Assembly (NCBI GenBank): GCA_911728455.2
Contig: OU452223.1
Location: 17,169,802-17,233,801, forward strand
Reading direction: 5' to 3'
DNA: 64,000 nucleotides
From: Marthasterias glacialis
Taxonomy: Eukaryota > Echinodermata > Asteroidea > Forcipulatida > Asteriidae
Part shown: in pieces, positions 1 through 13,163 of the stretch
Layout of the letters: each line of letters opens with the position of its first letter
Position numbering within the stretch: the stretch's first letter is position 1
Program-made: the position numbers and the translations under genes
Notes under the pieces: model-generated
What the model saw: the letters and a program-made list of their open reading frames with translations, nothing else
The model's database searches: none
What the model was told of the DNA's origin: nothing

Positions 1-476
1 CCAAAGATGAAGTATGGCTATTCATTAGTATAGCGGGCTTCGCTTGATCGTCGATGAGGACAGTGATCGGGGGACGTTGTAGTGAACAGGTGTTGTGGCT
101 TCGTGGAAGCCGTTGGGGTGTAGGTGTTGTAGGAAGGACAGGTGATCACGTGCCGGTACAATGCCATGAAGTTAGAACGGTCGTTTTAGTTGTAGTACTT
201 CAAGGGCGGACCGACCGCCAGGGGCAAGCAGGGGTCACGGGGTGTGTACCACTGCAGCCGTCCTCCTCTGGTCGGTAAAGAAATTATCTAAGAATGTCCC
301 TGAGTAACGCACATGTCCTGAGACTTAGTGACAGAAGAGGGTGGTAGTAGCAGGTACCCTTCCCTATTCCCTCCTCGTCAAACATCTTCTCAGTGCCCCC
401 CGGGTGCCCCCCGTGAAAAAATTGTGATATATGTAGTTCATTAAAAAAAACATGGACCCTGGGCTCCCCACTGAAC

Positions 477-931
477 AGCACAGACTGACCTGTCCAATAA
501 ATGCTCCCCCCCCCCCGAAAAAATCCTGGCTACGCTGCTGATGTGCAGTGATGGTTTGAACTGGATCTCAATATCATTGTGTGAGACTGCCAGAGAAGAA
601 CGTTGTATCCCTTATGGTGTTGTAATCATTGAATTTACAAACATGATCAAATGAAGTCTTAACATTTCTCAATAATGTTTCACTACTTTGCGCTGTGATT
701 TTCCAGCGCCTCGGAACAATGGTTGGTCATAAACTGGCGCTTTACAAATTTGTATTATCAGTATTTCTATTATAAATGAGTGTTTACGTAGAACGTTTTG
801 AACGTTCTGTGATCGTTTTGAATCAGAGCCACTGATACAGGCTTTGATCAACCGGCTGAGACACATTCGTTTATTTTCATGGAAGTAAAGATCATACAGG
901 GGAAGCACAGACTGACCTGTCCAATAAATGC
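477..931. repeat. 28-bp exact direct repeat bracketing 399 bp
   Basis: Positions 477-504 and 904-931 are identical over 28 bases, starting AGCACAGACTGACC and ending AATAAATGC. The match stops abruptly on both sides. The enclosed segment begins with a C-run followed by GAAAAAATCCTGGCTACG, which resembles retroelement 3' ends seen elsewhere in the window. It could be an unusually long target duplication around an insertion, or a local duplication. Confidence 0.6.
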
Positions 932-3900
932 CCCTCCAAGTTATGGAGAACAGGCAGGGGTCGTTTTAGAGATGGTCATGCGACGGCTTTACGTCATTTT
1001 ATCCAGGCAAGCTTTAAAACTTTCAAAGGTCCAGGCCGTCAGCTGCTGGGAACACATTGCACGACAGACGCGGTGATGTGTCACCCGCGGGGGCCGAGAA
1101 CGGACTTCCCCTACGACTGCCGTCGGTGACACGCGGTTGGAGAGGGGGGGAAGGTGTCGCGAGCACGGTCACGATGGCTGTAGGCAAACCGACAGAGCTC
1201 CCCATTACTTGTTTACATCCCTTGCTTGTCCCCAGAATTGTTCATAAAATGTTCTATTTTAAAACTTTATTCTCCCGCCAAAGACCGTACACCACTTTAA
1301 ATCCGTGAAGTAGCTCTTTGCGCAGAGGCCGGAATACATCATGCCCATTAAGCAGTACGGTCATTACCAATGGTTGTGTACCATGAGCACGTGTGTTAAA
1401 CACATCGGTGAAGGGTAAAAAACACATGTATAATACTGTTTGTGCTTCAGTATAACTCCTTGTTTTGTTTTGTTTTTCTGGGGGCAACTTCCCCCTGCCC
1501 CCTTGCTCGTATATGCCTATGGCTCTGGTCGTACGCGCATTCATTTCTCTGAAATGGCGGCAACTATACTAAGGCTGTTTGGCCTGTAAGGACGTTACTA
1601 AGGGCAGCCTATGCATCATCGCTTGCCGAAAAGCTGATCAAGCCGGACACGACATCAAGCCTTTGCGCTCATCCCCAACAGCAACCTTGTTTATATAATG
1701 GCAGATAAGGCACTGGAACCCAAGAACGGGCGAAAGTCAGAATTGTGAGCACGTGGGACAACGCGTGTAATCACGGCGTTTACCGTGTTCGAGTTGTTTC
1801 GGTGTATTTGTGTCGATGTTGCCTTGGCCAATCCTGGGCCAACCCTGGGCCGACCGTATCGTCTGACTGGTGGTAGCCATGGCTGATCTATGGTTCAAGA
1901 CCAAACATCAGAATGGTAAAAAAATCTGCTAGATTTAGGTGGCGCAACACGTTTACGCCAATATTCCCCTCCCCCGAAACAAACAAATAAAACAAGTTCC
2001 TAATTTAAATTTGGTAAACAATAATGCATAAAACGCCTCTGAAATATCCTAGATTGCATCAGAGTACATCAAAAGTAAAAATTTGTCCCGGGCCCCAAAT
2101 ACTGGGAAATTTCTCTTTAAGAAAGTCCTCAATCAACTTATTACCCGCTTGTCTCGTCAACAAATATTGCAGCTAGAATTGTTACCCAGTTTAGGACGGA
2201 ACACACCATAACATATCTTCATTGCCTATCCAATTAAAGAGTGACTCTAATGCCTTGCGCATTTTAAGGCTAATATATTTTCACTATTATGGTGTAATAA
2301 TTAATATTATTATCTATTTTGTCTTGTCTCCAAAGGTGCTTTACTTTGGGAGAGATTTGGTTAAAAATCCTGTATCCGCTTCCGAAATGAGCCTAAGACC
2401 AATAATTTTGAGCTTCCTTAGGGCTTTGTGCTACCTTTAAAAAGTCGACAGCGCTTAATTGTGGTTGCCGTACAATACAAGGTCAAATACATTTTACACA
2501 AAAAAGGAGGAGCCGCTAGTAGTGACGTGACTATTCGTGACTTTGACACCAAATCGTACATTTCTACGTCAATATTTGCGTCAATACTCAAGTCAATTTT
2601 TTTGTAAAAGAAAGATGTGTACGGCAATGTTAATTCAAAGTGAACGTTGAAATTGTGCGGTGGAACACGACACCTATGTCCAAGCACATCACACAAACAA
2701 TTCTGCTCCACACGAACAATCGTCAAGCCGCGTCCAAAAATAGAAAAGTGCAAAAGCCGCGGTTTTATTTCCATCTATGCGGTTTAAAGGGTCGTCGCCT
2801 CGGGTGCATCACAGTTGTGAGATAGTGACCACAGTAGTCAAAATGTCCGACCCTTGGTTAATCCATATAGAGCTACAAACCCATCCATCATCATGGGCAA
2901 TTCTCAAATGAGGCCACAATTGCTTTGACCGCCACTTAGTGGTTGGGAATCTACGAAGATCTTTCAATTCAGCGTTGAGCGGGTTTATTTTAATTTCAAA
3001 GCGTGTTGTTGAAAAAGCTGCTTTCAATACCACATGAACGGTAAATGGTACATAATGAGAAATGGTCACTTGTGTTTTTAGTTTTAACCAGACATTAAAA
3101 AGGATTGAGATTTGATAAAGGTAGAAATTCCTGAAAGATGGCGTGCGAGTCTGCATCCCACTAATATTCTAGACCCCAAACCTCTCAGATGTTATACAAT
3201 ACAGGAGGTTTATATACCCAGAAATATAACACTACAGGTTTGACACAGTGTGGACTATAACTTTCTCACTTTGACTGCTTTTTTAATTCTAAAAAAGGGT
3301 TCTCTTGGAGATTTTAAGAAATTTCTGAAATCAGTAAAAAAAATCCTGAGAGACCACACGCCTGATTATAACAATGTTCCAAATGCAAATATAATGAAAC
3401 TAAACAGAAATGGGGTAGTGAATTTGAGCTAATTTAAGATCAGAAATCTCACATTTTGTTTGAGCCAAAGAGGCTTGCCTGCGTAGAAATTCGATACCTT
3501 TTTGCCCGTGAATTAATGTGACCAGCATGCTCGATCTTGCAAGTTGAATGTAACTGCTTTCAGTGAGAAAATACGTTGATCTTTGTGACCACGAATGGCA
3601 ATAATATGTTTTACGCAATCAAATACATTCAATAACTACAATTATGATCCATTACCGCTATCATTATATTATATTTTAATGGATGTAGCTGATAATTGCC
3701 CATGTTCATTTGTGCAACAAACGCAGGGATTTTAATTCAGCAAAATTGTTTTGCAGTGTCTTCGTTAATGTGTTATCGAGCGGGACAGTTTGGGATAAGC
3801 CGCGGGGTGCTTGGAATGAAATTGGGGGTAGGGTTACGGGACGAGTCGATAGAAACGTCAACTAGGGTGTGCCAATCAGTGGTTAGGGTCGCAGGCCATC

Positions 3901-4074
3901 GAGTCGAGTTATCTTCCCCCACTCCATTTGGACACATTTCCAGTCCACCAAATTCGAAAAAAACTAGTGCTTTAAATTTAATTAAACCGAGAGTTTCAAG
4001 TCATCCATTTTGATGACAAAGCATCGGTTGAATTGTAAGAACGGTGTACGCGGTTTTGGTTTTATTCTTAGTGT

Positions 4075-4240
4075 GTCGTTGCCGAGTGGTTTAACATGCG
4101 TTGGATTCAAGTTCTGGTGGCGAGTCATCAGGATGGGGGGTTCGAGTCCCGGCCGTGACACTTGTGTCCTTGAGCAAGACGTTCATCTCGCAACAAATTC
4201 ATTTACCCCTACCTGTTCTTAGCTGGGCTGTGAAGAGACT
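4075..4240 (+). mobile_element. tRNA(Leu/Ser)-like SINE fragment
   Basis: The start GTCGTTGCCGAGTGGTTTAA resembles the 5' half and A box of a class II (Leu/Ser) tRNA. GGTTCGAGTCCCGG about 65 bases later resembles a B box. It continues with TGACACTTGTGTCCTTGAGC, which is shared with the minus-strand copy ending near 56118. The stems are degraded and there is an attached non-tRNA body, so this is a SINE and not a tRNA gene. Confidence 0.65.
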
Positions 4241-7200
4241 TGCGTTTATATCTCTCCATATCTTGTTTCTGCGCATTGGATCAGTTTTTATCCTTTCTGT
4301 ATATAACCCAAAACTCATTTGGCTTTGAGCCTCGTGATGGGTGACTTGCATAAAAAAATTTTAAACAAAATATTTTATAAATGTTTTGCGGTTTATAGTT
4401 CATGGTAATCAAGTTTTCCAGCTACTTTGTATTTATTAGTTTATTTGCTTTTTCGTGTATTATAAATAAAGGTACGTTGCACACAATTATGGAAATATTA
4501 AATAAAAAATGAGAGTTTGGTCGAGTTATCATCGCTCTGGATCCTTTAGAATTAACATCCTGATTATAAAACATACAACCGATGCAAAAATAATCATGGG
4601 AAATAAAAGCTTCCGACCGCAGGCGGGAAGCGAAAGAAAAATCCTTCCACTGCACTGAACCAAGATTCAAGTCCCTATTGATAAGAGTCCAATATACTGA
4701 ATATTCTACTACGATGATGTCTTTAGATCTCAGTGAGGAAATATTAAAGAAGAAAAAAATAAATTAAATCATTCATAATTAAGGCATGGATTTCGCCGCG
4801 GGGTTCAAACTCAGGCGTTCGTGTCAGATGCTGCGATCGCAATTATACCACAATGTTCGTTTACGGTCTTTTTAAAGAATAAAAACGCGAGAAAAAAAAA
4901 TTGGTTTTTTTAATCGCCTGAAGTTGTTGACAAGGGACTATACGCGTTTATGGAACCGAAGTAAGGCTGGAATTTAATATCAAGTTAGGGGGTCAGAGGC
5001 GAACGTGACTGGGCCGAGGAACCGTTGCTATTGATAACAATCAAACTGGTTTAATGAATGGAGAGTGAAAAGAAACTGGCAGAAATTGTGGGGGCAGAGA
5101 ATAAGAGATTTGAGATAAATTTACGATGTAATGTTTGTGAAAAATGTGAAGTATCGGTTGTCAGGGTTCACACTTTTTTCTTTTTTTCTGGGGGGTGTTA
5201 ATTTTGGGGCTATTTAATGTATCAAACCATTCATTTATGCATTTTCCCGATCTCTCTTTGGGGGGCGAGAAGGGGGAAGGGGGTCCCCCACCCCGTTGGT
5301 TACGCCACTGTAATCATGTATCAGTTTTTATAAACCATTAGAAATTAAAAAAAAAAAAAAAAAAGGCCGGACTTTTAAGTGTAATAATAGGGCAGGTCAA
5401 CATTTTTTGTTTCGATTACTTGTGTAGGCATAGAATTGAACGCACGTTTTTGGTGAGGTAATCGTAAATGCATTCACAAGTGTCATAAGAACAAACTATC
5501 TGCTTGTGAAAAGACTCGAAACTTGGGAAACAAATGACGGGGTGGGTATTGGATGATTGTGAAGGAGAAAAGCGTCCAGGCAATCTTTCGATAAAATGGT
5601 TCTTTGCAATAAAAGAACTGAATTTGTTGCTCAGTCGGTGATAAATCCTTCATTAACCAGAAGATGCAACGTTGCTTTGTGGAAAAATAAAAACTTAACC
5701 GTGTACAAGGATTACGAAAATAATATCGATTTCAAGTTTCAGTTTCTTTACACAAATATTTTTGCAGCGAGCGCTAGGCGTGAACCGTCGCTGCATTTCG
5801 AGTATAGAAGGCTGGATTGCTTTACTTTCCACCCCGCAGCTCCCGACAAGGAACGATATTGGTTTTAAAAATGTCCCTTGCTGGTTTTAACTCACTAAAA
5901 TATGCCATACTGTTATTATATTTACTGGGATACTTAGTTATGAATTAGGTGGAAATTACCTAAATGTGTACAGCTGAAACGGGTAAAAATGTACCTCACA
6001 AATTCTCAACAGGCCGAAGGAAATAGCACACTTGAGTGTGCTTTCGTTAACAAGATATGGCACTAAGAGTGTATTAGTACGTGTTCTGAATATCAATAAT
6101 GTGTCCATGGGGTCTTATGCGGCACTCAGGCCCCACCTCCTGAAAAAAAAATGTGAAAAGTAAAACTTCTTCTTGCGACAATTCATAAATTCAAGTCTGC
6201 CTAAATCCCAACACCCCTCAGGACACTTTTAAGTTGAAAACTGTTGATACTTATACAATTCACTGACAGCTGTTGACACCGCTCATGTTTCGACAAACCG
6301 TGGTTTGTCATTACTTACAAACCGTTATCAGAGTACACTACAGTAATCTTGTTTTTCCAACTGAAGATCAATGCAAATCAGACTGAGGCTAAAAGGTACA
6401 AATAGTCTGAACCCCTACTGGTATAATAATGAACATCGGAATTCATTATTGTTTTTATACACGGTGAACACGACTAAGACATGTCAGACTGATTTTGATA
6501 AAAGGTCATATAAATTAGTATGTAGACTGAAATGTCTAATGACTAAAACAGCAGAATTGTGGCGGTAATACTGTGGCTTTCAAAGCTCTTGAAACTCCGA
6601 TCGATACCGTGTCGCGGCTGAATCGGAGACTAAGCCTACGTTTCCAATAACCCAAGACAACCCCAGACCATAGATTCTCGTTCTTGCTCTATGCACAGAC
6701 ACACTTGATGATGAAAACAGCAAACAGTAACAATAACGGGAGGCTCGGATGTCGCGGCTTGAGCCCAAGGCTATCCATTTGTTTATCCGGCACAGTCCAG
6801 CGTTCGGATATAGGAACATCAGAGTTCACAAACAACCGGGTCAATGTTCTTTTTTAAGCAGTAAAAATGTTGATTCAGTTGTTTTCTTGTAAAAATGTGT
6901 TCAAATCTCTTAAAATGTTGTCGTTTGGAATTGCTCCTTATCCATTTTAAGAGTTGTTCGTGCAATAAATCAGCTTTAAGTGCGTTGTCATTTGTGAGTT
7001 GTGATTCCAAAAAACACACTTTTTGCCTCAGGAAATAAAAACCAGCGGAACCACACTCTACATAGGAAAATATTCTGACTCCACAAAAAATAGCTGACCG
7101 TATTTAATACGGTCGGCCATTTTGTAGAGTCAAAAATTTGACAAGATGGCGGACCATGTTCTGTCAAAAAATTCAACAAAAACCACACAATTTCAAGGGA

Positions 7201-7876
7201 TATTTATGTGAATCATTATATTCTACTTTTAAAATATTTTTCCAACAATATCTATTTCATAACAAGAGCACCCAATCCGAAGGCAACGTGTCCCTTCCCA
7301 TGCCGAGATTCGGACTTGTTCCAACATTTTCTATCTCTCATAAAATCGCAACAATTTGAGAAAAAAAAACTGTCGCAATACATCTTCAAATTCACCAGAT
7401 TTCCATAAAGTGTAGTGTGTAACACGGACCAAAGTGAAATTAAAGTGGTCAGAATTCATACACGCAAATATTTGAAATTGTCTTTTTAATTCTTTTATTT
7501 ACATAAAATATGTTTCTTAAAAATGACACCAGCACAAAAACATTTATATTGGAAATGAAATTCAATGCAATAGGTTATAATAAACTACCAGATTTTGAGT
7601 CAGGCATACATAGCTTAGATAAATAACCTTACATTAATCTAACTTGTGTTGCTCTTTTTTTTAATAGTCCTTGGGATGGACAAACGTACAAAGAGCAACA
7701 GAGGGCGCTATGCTGTTCCAAAGGCCAGGTCTTTTTATACATTTTTAACCTAAATTAAATGTTCTAAAGCCACAATGGAATTGTTCAGCTTTCAAGAAAG
7801 TTTCATTTGTTAATAACACCCTTTACTTTCCCAGACTGAAGATTAACCTCCATAAGACATTGCCGGAAGTTTTGGC

Positions 7877-7882
7877 TTTATT
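7877..7882 (-). terminator. Candidate CIP2A polyadenylation signal
   Basis: AATAAA on the minus strand lies about 230 bases after the CIP2A stop codon (8110-8112). That is a plausible 3' UTR length. No transcript data support it. Confidence 0.45.
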
Positions 7883-8109
7883 CAGTATAAGAAATACACA
7901 TTAGGTTTTATGCACCAGGCTTCATCAACCAAAGTGTCTCCTCTGATCTGACAAGGCATCTCACTTTTGTCATAACACTGGAATCCGGTGACTATTGTGA
8001 GACAACTTGTCCGAGGCTCCACTCCACCTGAGGTAGATTCTAATGGGCCAGAGGCTTTGGGGGTAAATCCTGATGGCTTGAGAAGTTTTGAGCCCACCCA
8101 TGATAGTCT

Positions 8110-11100
8110 TCAAGAGTCGGGTTTGACCCCGGTCAGACTGTGGATCATCTGGGTGATCTTGGCATGCTTCTCAACATCTACCTTTAACTGTTTAATGAAG
8201 GCTTCTTTTTTCCTGAGGTCGGACTCATGCTGACGACACAGAACCTCTAATGAGGACACCTGAAAGGTAGAAAAAGTAGAATAAGGAATAAGAGGCAGTT
8301 AGAAGGGTGTACAGATATTTAAAAGTTACATACGGCTACGACTTTGGATAGAACAACGCTATACATAGACTTCCACCTCATAGCTAAAGCCAACAGACAG
8401 AGTCATAGCCAGAGATCCTCAATTCCAACACAGAATTCTTCTCTGAGGGAACCTTTAACCCTAGTAGAGTCCCGCGCTGTTTAACCAGTAAACGCGGCAT
8501 GCTGTGTGTAATACACAATAAAAAAATTCCTGAGCCAACAAATGGGCCCCGTTTAAACACGCCATTATGTGAAATCAGAACACACAGGAACAAAAAGTGA
8601 CCCGAACATTCCACTACTGAGAGTGCACAGAGCACGCACATGCTGTGTACCGCTTTGTTTCACCCGAAAAATTCCCAGAAAATAGTCTTGTCAGGCTGGA
8701 CGGGAAAATGGAAGGTTCCCGGGGCAACTGGTTAAATAGACCCAATTTTTGGATTGTGTATTGGCTTTAATCAGCCATTATGTGTAACACTTTTGTATTG
8801 GTTACAATACACCAAGTGACCTCAAATGGTCTTTGTGAACATTCCAGTTGTGACCAAAAAAGAGTTTGGGAAATCAACTTCGAATTTGTGTATACCTTGA
8901 TATCAGTCATTATTTCTAAATTTGTTATTTGCAAATGTAAAATAAAAGTAGTAGTTTACAGTTTAAAATGCATAATACAGGGAACTGCTAGGGTTAATCG
9001 GGGGGAAAAAACAAAATATTTTTAACACTAGAGCATTGCAATGAATTATCAAACTCGAATGTTCCCCTTTGCTGTGAAACCAAGAACGACCTACCTGTAA
9101 AGTCAGCTCTTTCTTCTTGCCTTCCATCTTCTGCAATTCCACGCCGAGGTTATCCAAGGCTTTCTCAAACTCGTCCCGTTCCTTTTCAATCTTGGCTAGC
9201 CTCTCCCTCTTCTCTTCCAGGGAGTGGGTGGTGTCGGCTAGCCGTGTCTCCTTGTCCTTCAGACTACGCTGGAGATTGTTACGCTCATCCTCCAGCTCAT
9301 CCAGCCTCATTGTGGCCCTGTTTGAAAACAACGGGTGTATCGTAACTTTTATGAGAAACTTCAGACTGGTATTCTGGCTAGTCTAGCTCACTGTCGTCTT
9401 GTTATTTAATGTGGGGTGTGTTGTAATTTGGAGGACAAATATGAACAACGGCAAGGGTCATTGCTATTCGATGTTCCAATAATAAAATAATAATAATAAA
9501 AGCCATAATAGACCTTATGCACATGACGTCATTTGAGTAGGGCGCCCTCGCCTAGAGGTCAAAAGGAGGCTGTTCATTGGCCAAGCCTGTGCGCCGCGCG
9601 TACAAATCTGTGCGTTTCCATTGTTACATCATCGATTTACCTCTAAGATGGCGGCGTGATGACGTCAATGCATAAGGTCTATAGGTTTGTGTATAGTCTT
9701 ACCCCAACAAACCTCTCTTTATTGTTCAAAGGCATTTCCTAAGACACAAAGTAATAATTCTGAGACAGCCGGAGCATGGCTTAATATTGAATTACACCAC
9801 GCTTTTTAACAGGACACTAACTATTTTATTAAATCACACTCTTTGAACCTATTAACGCTGGAAGACATGTATATATGCTAATATTTTCTGCGCCGAAATT
9901 GGACGACAAGTACGACTGCTTTTGTATAAACTCAGAACACCTGAAAGTTAACACACCCAGTTATTCTATTGTGTAGCGTGCACAGTGCATGCAATCACTG
10001 TGCAATGATTCGTTTTCCAGTACAAAGATGGACAATCAATGGGTACTGAAATTCATGCTTGAAGTCTCCCTTTTTCCAGGGGTTATTGTGTAATCTCCGA
10101 TTCCAGACCTTTGTCCTTTTGTTGTATAAACGAGGATTACAAGAGATCGATAGGCTGCCACCATTGTTTATCATTGTATTCGGCTCAATGGGAGGTAAGT
10201 TAGAGTGGTCCGAGATTCCAGCATACCAAACAAAGTTTTGCGATTCAAGGTGAACGCATAAAATATTTTCTCAAAAGAGAACAACAAAATCCCAGTGCAT
10301 TCTATAAAAACGTTGGTTGTCTTTCCTTTGTTTACTCAGGGTTGCGATGTGACAATGATATTCTCAAAAACAAATTGTTCCGAAAAATTAATCCCATCCC
10401 TGAGCAAGAACAAATTTTGGAAACCCCAGAGCCAAGTGCGTAAGTAGCATAATAAAGCAGTGTATACTCAGTTCTTTCAAAATCTACCGGCAACTTGGGA
10501 GAAACTGAAACACCATCCCTCCTGAATATCCCACAAGGCCAGTGCTTAAGCTGGTCTCTAAATCAACATCTTGGTCAATTTAAATTGTTCATTATAATGT
10601 ATGATCCTCTCCTTTTAAAAAACTGTAAGAATTTGAGTTTCAGATTTTATGATTTCATATTGTGACTGGACGTGTTTCCTCTCTTTACTTACTTCTCATG
10701 CTGCCCTCGGAGTGTCTCATTATGTCTTGAGAGCACTTCATGCATCTCCTTCAAGGCTTGATGTTCAGACCTTTGAGCTGTCAATGCACGCTGAATGGTC
10801 TCCAAACTGTGGGTACGAAAAAACAACAACATTTCAAGATAACACTTAGTTCCTACAAACTGACAGTTCTCATCTGATGTAAATTTGTATAGCGCTGGTA
10901 TCCGTCAACTAAACATTGATCAGGGCGCTTACCAAATAACCACACTGGTAACAAGAAAAAGCAAAGCAAGTAAACAATATACATGATTGGACTATAGAAA
11001 TAGGAGAATGTTACGGTTGATCATCATATGTGTCTGCTATGCACACTCTCAGTGTTAACAAGATGAACGACAAGAATATCAATACCAAGCGACAGAGTGT

Positions 11101-13163
11101 ACGGCAAAATCTAGAGTTACAGGTTTGGACTGACCAATGGGATAGCTGAACCAAATGGCCAAAATGGTTTCGTGAATAAACTTGCCTCACAGCAAACTTA
11201 TGCACAAATAGACCATGCAAGACTAGAGTTACAGTTTTTTGGACTGACCAATGGGGTAGCTGAACTATGCCAAATGGCCAAAATGGCTTTGTGAATAAAC
11301 TTGTCTCACAGCAAACTTATGCACAAATAGACCACGCAAGACTTGCGTGTATTCAAACATTTTTATTTTTACCTTGGGCTCCTGTGTTCAATGCTTTAAA
11401 TTTTAAAGGAAACAAAATTGTGCACTTAAACATTCAAATGCGCACGAGACTTGCACAGTCTATTGATGCATTCACTCAAGGTGCTACATTTATGGAAGAG
11501 ACCAAAATAAAAAATAAATGGATAGACATTTCTAAGGCTTTCAAATATTTGTCAAAATAAAAGCTTCTTGTCTCAGATAAACGCCATCTTTTTCATCCAT
11601 ACAAGTCCACTCAGCCAAACTGAGGGAGGAAGCCACACCAGTCTGGCCCCTTTCATATCCAACAGTGCTACAATCATTACAGCCTACAGGCAATCAGACT
11701 TACTTGCGTGCCTGCTCTGCATGGGTCACCTCAAGCAGCTCCAGTTTCTCCTGCAGCTGCTCGTTCCGAGCGCTCAGTTTCTCGATCTCTGCGGACATTT
11801 TCTGCTCTCGGGTTTTGGTGTCAAAGAGCTGTTCCCTGTATTCCTCGCTCCTCTTCTCAGACTGTTGGAGCATCGAGCGCAACTTTCTTGCCTTTATTAT
11901 TATTATTATTATTTTAAAATGTATTATTGCAAAAATTTCATATGAAAGGATCTTGGCAAATTGTAAATGATTTATGATAATGTACAAATAAAATCGATTA
12001 ATAAATATACAAGATACACTTTAATAATGAATTAAATAATAATTCTTAAAAAAAAAAAAAAAAAAAAAAAAGTAGTTATCAATTAGTTTATAACACTAAA
12101 ATTAAAAGGTAAGGCAAAGTTTTTCCCCATTTGTTTTCATTCTATTGCAATTTTTTATTATATTGTATGTCTGAAGGACTTTTATTTGCCTCGGGCAAAA
12201 AATAAACAAATAAACAGAGAATTCTAAAAATGTTTCTGGTTTATGTCAAAAACATTCATCGAAAATCAAATTGAACCACAGTCAATTAGTAGTGTGGAGG
12301 AGTATGCAGTGGTTAACAATTTCTCCTTCAATATTATGAATGCTACCAACTTTGTATTCCATGAAAATAAAAAATAAACAAGTAAATAAACAATAAAATA
12401 AGTTTAAGGGTAGGTTAAATGTACAAGACGACCGCGGTCCCTACAGTCAAAAAACATATACGTGTTTATGTTTTCTTATAAAAGATTTTTGTCAATGAAA
12501 CAATCACAGGTTCGTTTCATTAATAATGAGAGGGTTGGGATGAATTTGAGTTAACATTTACCTCCGCTTCTGACTGTGCACGTCTGCATCGATACTGAGC
12601 AATCAGCCGGTCAGCCTGGGCAAGGGCCAGCCTCTTGGCCTCTAGAAGATCCTGAAGATGACTCTCCTTTGTCTGAAACAATCGAATCATTCAAATAACC
12701 AATTCCAAACTAATCGTCAATGTTTATGAAGAGCAAAATGAGATGATTTGATTTGAGAGTTATCTTTGAATTATGTCTGTTACACTTCCTTGTTCAGTTA
12801 GAAGTGAATGCTCAATTTGAATTCCTCAAACTAAGTCCACTGTAGCTATGTCACAAGGTATTTGCATTTTGCATTGCAACCTCCAGATCAGCATAGACTG
12901 GTATCCTTACGCCACACATTCCATTGAGAATTGTGTATGGTTGTTTGTCGTCTCTTTTGTAACTAAGAAAAAGGCTTGCCTCTAACTATGTGGCATAGCA
13001 ACACTGGATGTAGCCTGAGGAATTCAAAAGCATTGTAACAGGCATCATTCAAATCTATCTCGCCAACACGGCAAATGGCTCAGTGAAAGAGAAGACTTAC
13101 AGCAAGAGAGGTCAGCTTGTGTTCATATACGTCCATGATCTCTGAGGCTCTCATGTCCTTCAG
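8110..13163 (-). CDS. CIP2A: CIP2A coiled-coil tail (exons 15-20, residues 632-913)
   Basis: Residues 632-913 are charged and heptad-rich, as expected for the long C-terminal coiled coil. Strongly conserved landmarks are [15 protein letters not shown] (exon 15), [18 protein letters not shown] (exon 16) and the terminal MIHSLTG (exon 20), which matches the human MIHSLSG near the end. Exon 17 (11704-11891) uses an acceptor directly abutting a trinucleotide microsatellite. Repeats in these introns include a CRE-bearing MITE (9508-9682), a 112-bp tandem duplication (11111-11343) and a fold-back element (14328-14503). Confidence 0.92.

Larger units (their letters stand above)
1..7860. other. Gene-free left flank
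   Basis: I could not recognise any conserved protein, RNA gene or spliced exon chain here. Open frames are short, have no family resemblance and are interrupted by AT-rich stretches. Visible items are a GC-richer patch at about 1060-1200, a 28-bp direct repeat (477-504 and 904-931), a tRNA-derived SINE at 4075, an A-run near 5346, and C-rich or G-rich retroelement-like tails near 390-520 and 5260-5310. The stretch probably lies downstream of CIP2A and between genes. Confidence 0.6.

Noticed and set aside
2418-2774. 118-codon ORF on the minus strand
   Set aside because: No recognisable motif, no flanking splice sites or partner exons, and AT-rich codon use like the surrounding non-coding DNA.
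11892-11987. N-terminal extension of CIP2A exon 17 with an isoleucine run
   Set aside because: It is translation of the microsatellite. The human protein continues directly from the end of exon 16 into the residues after the AAAG acceptor.
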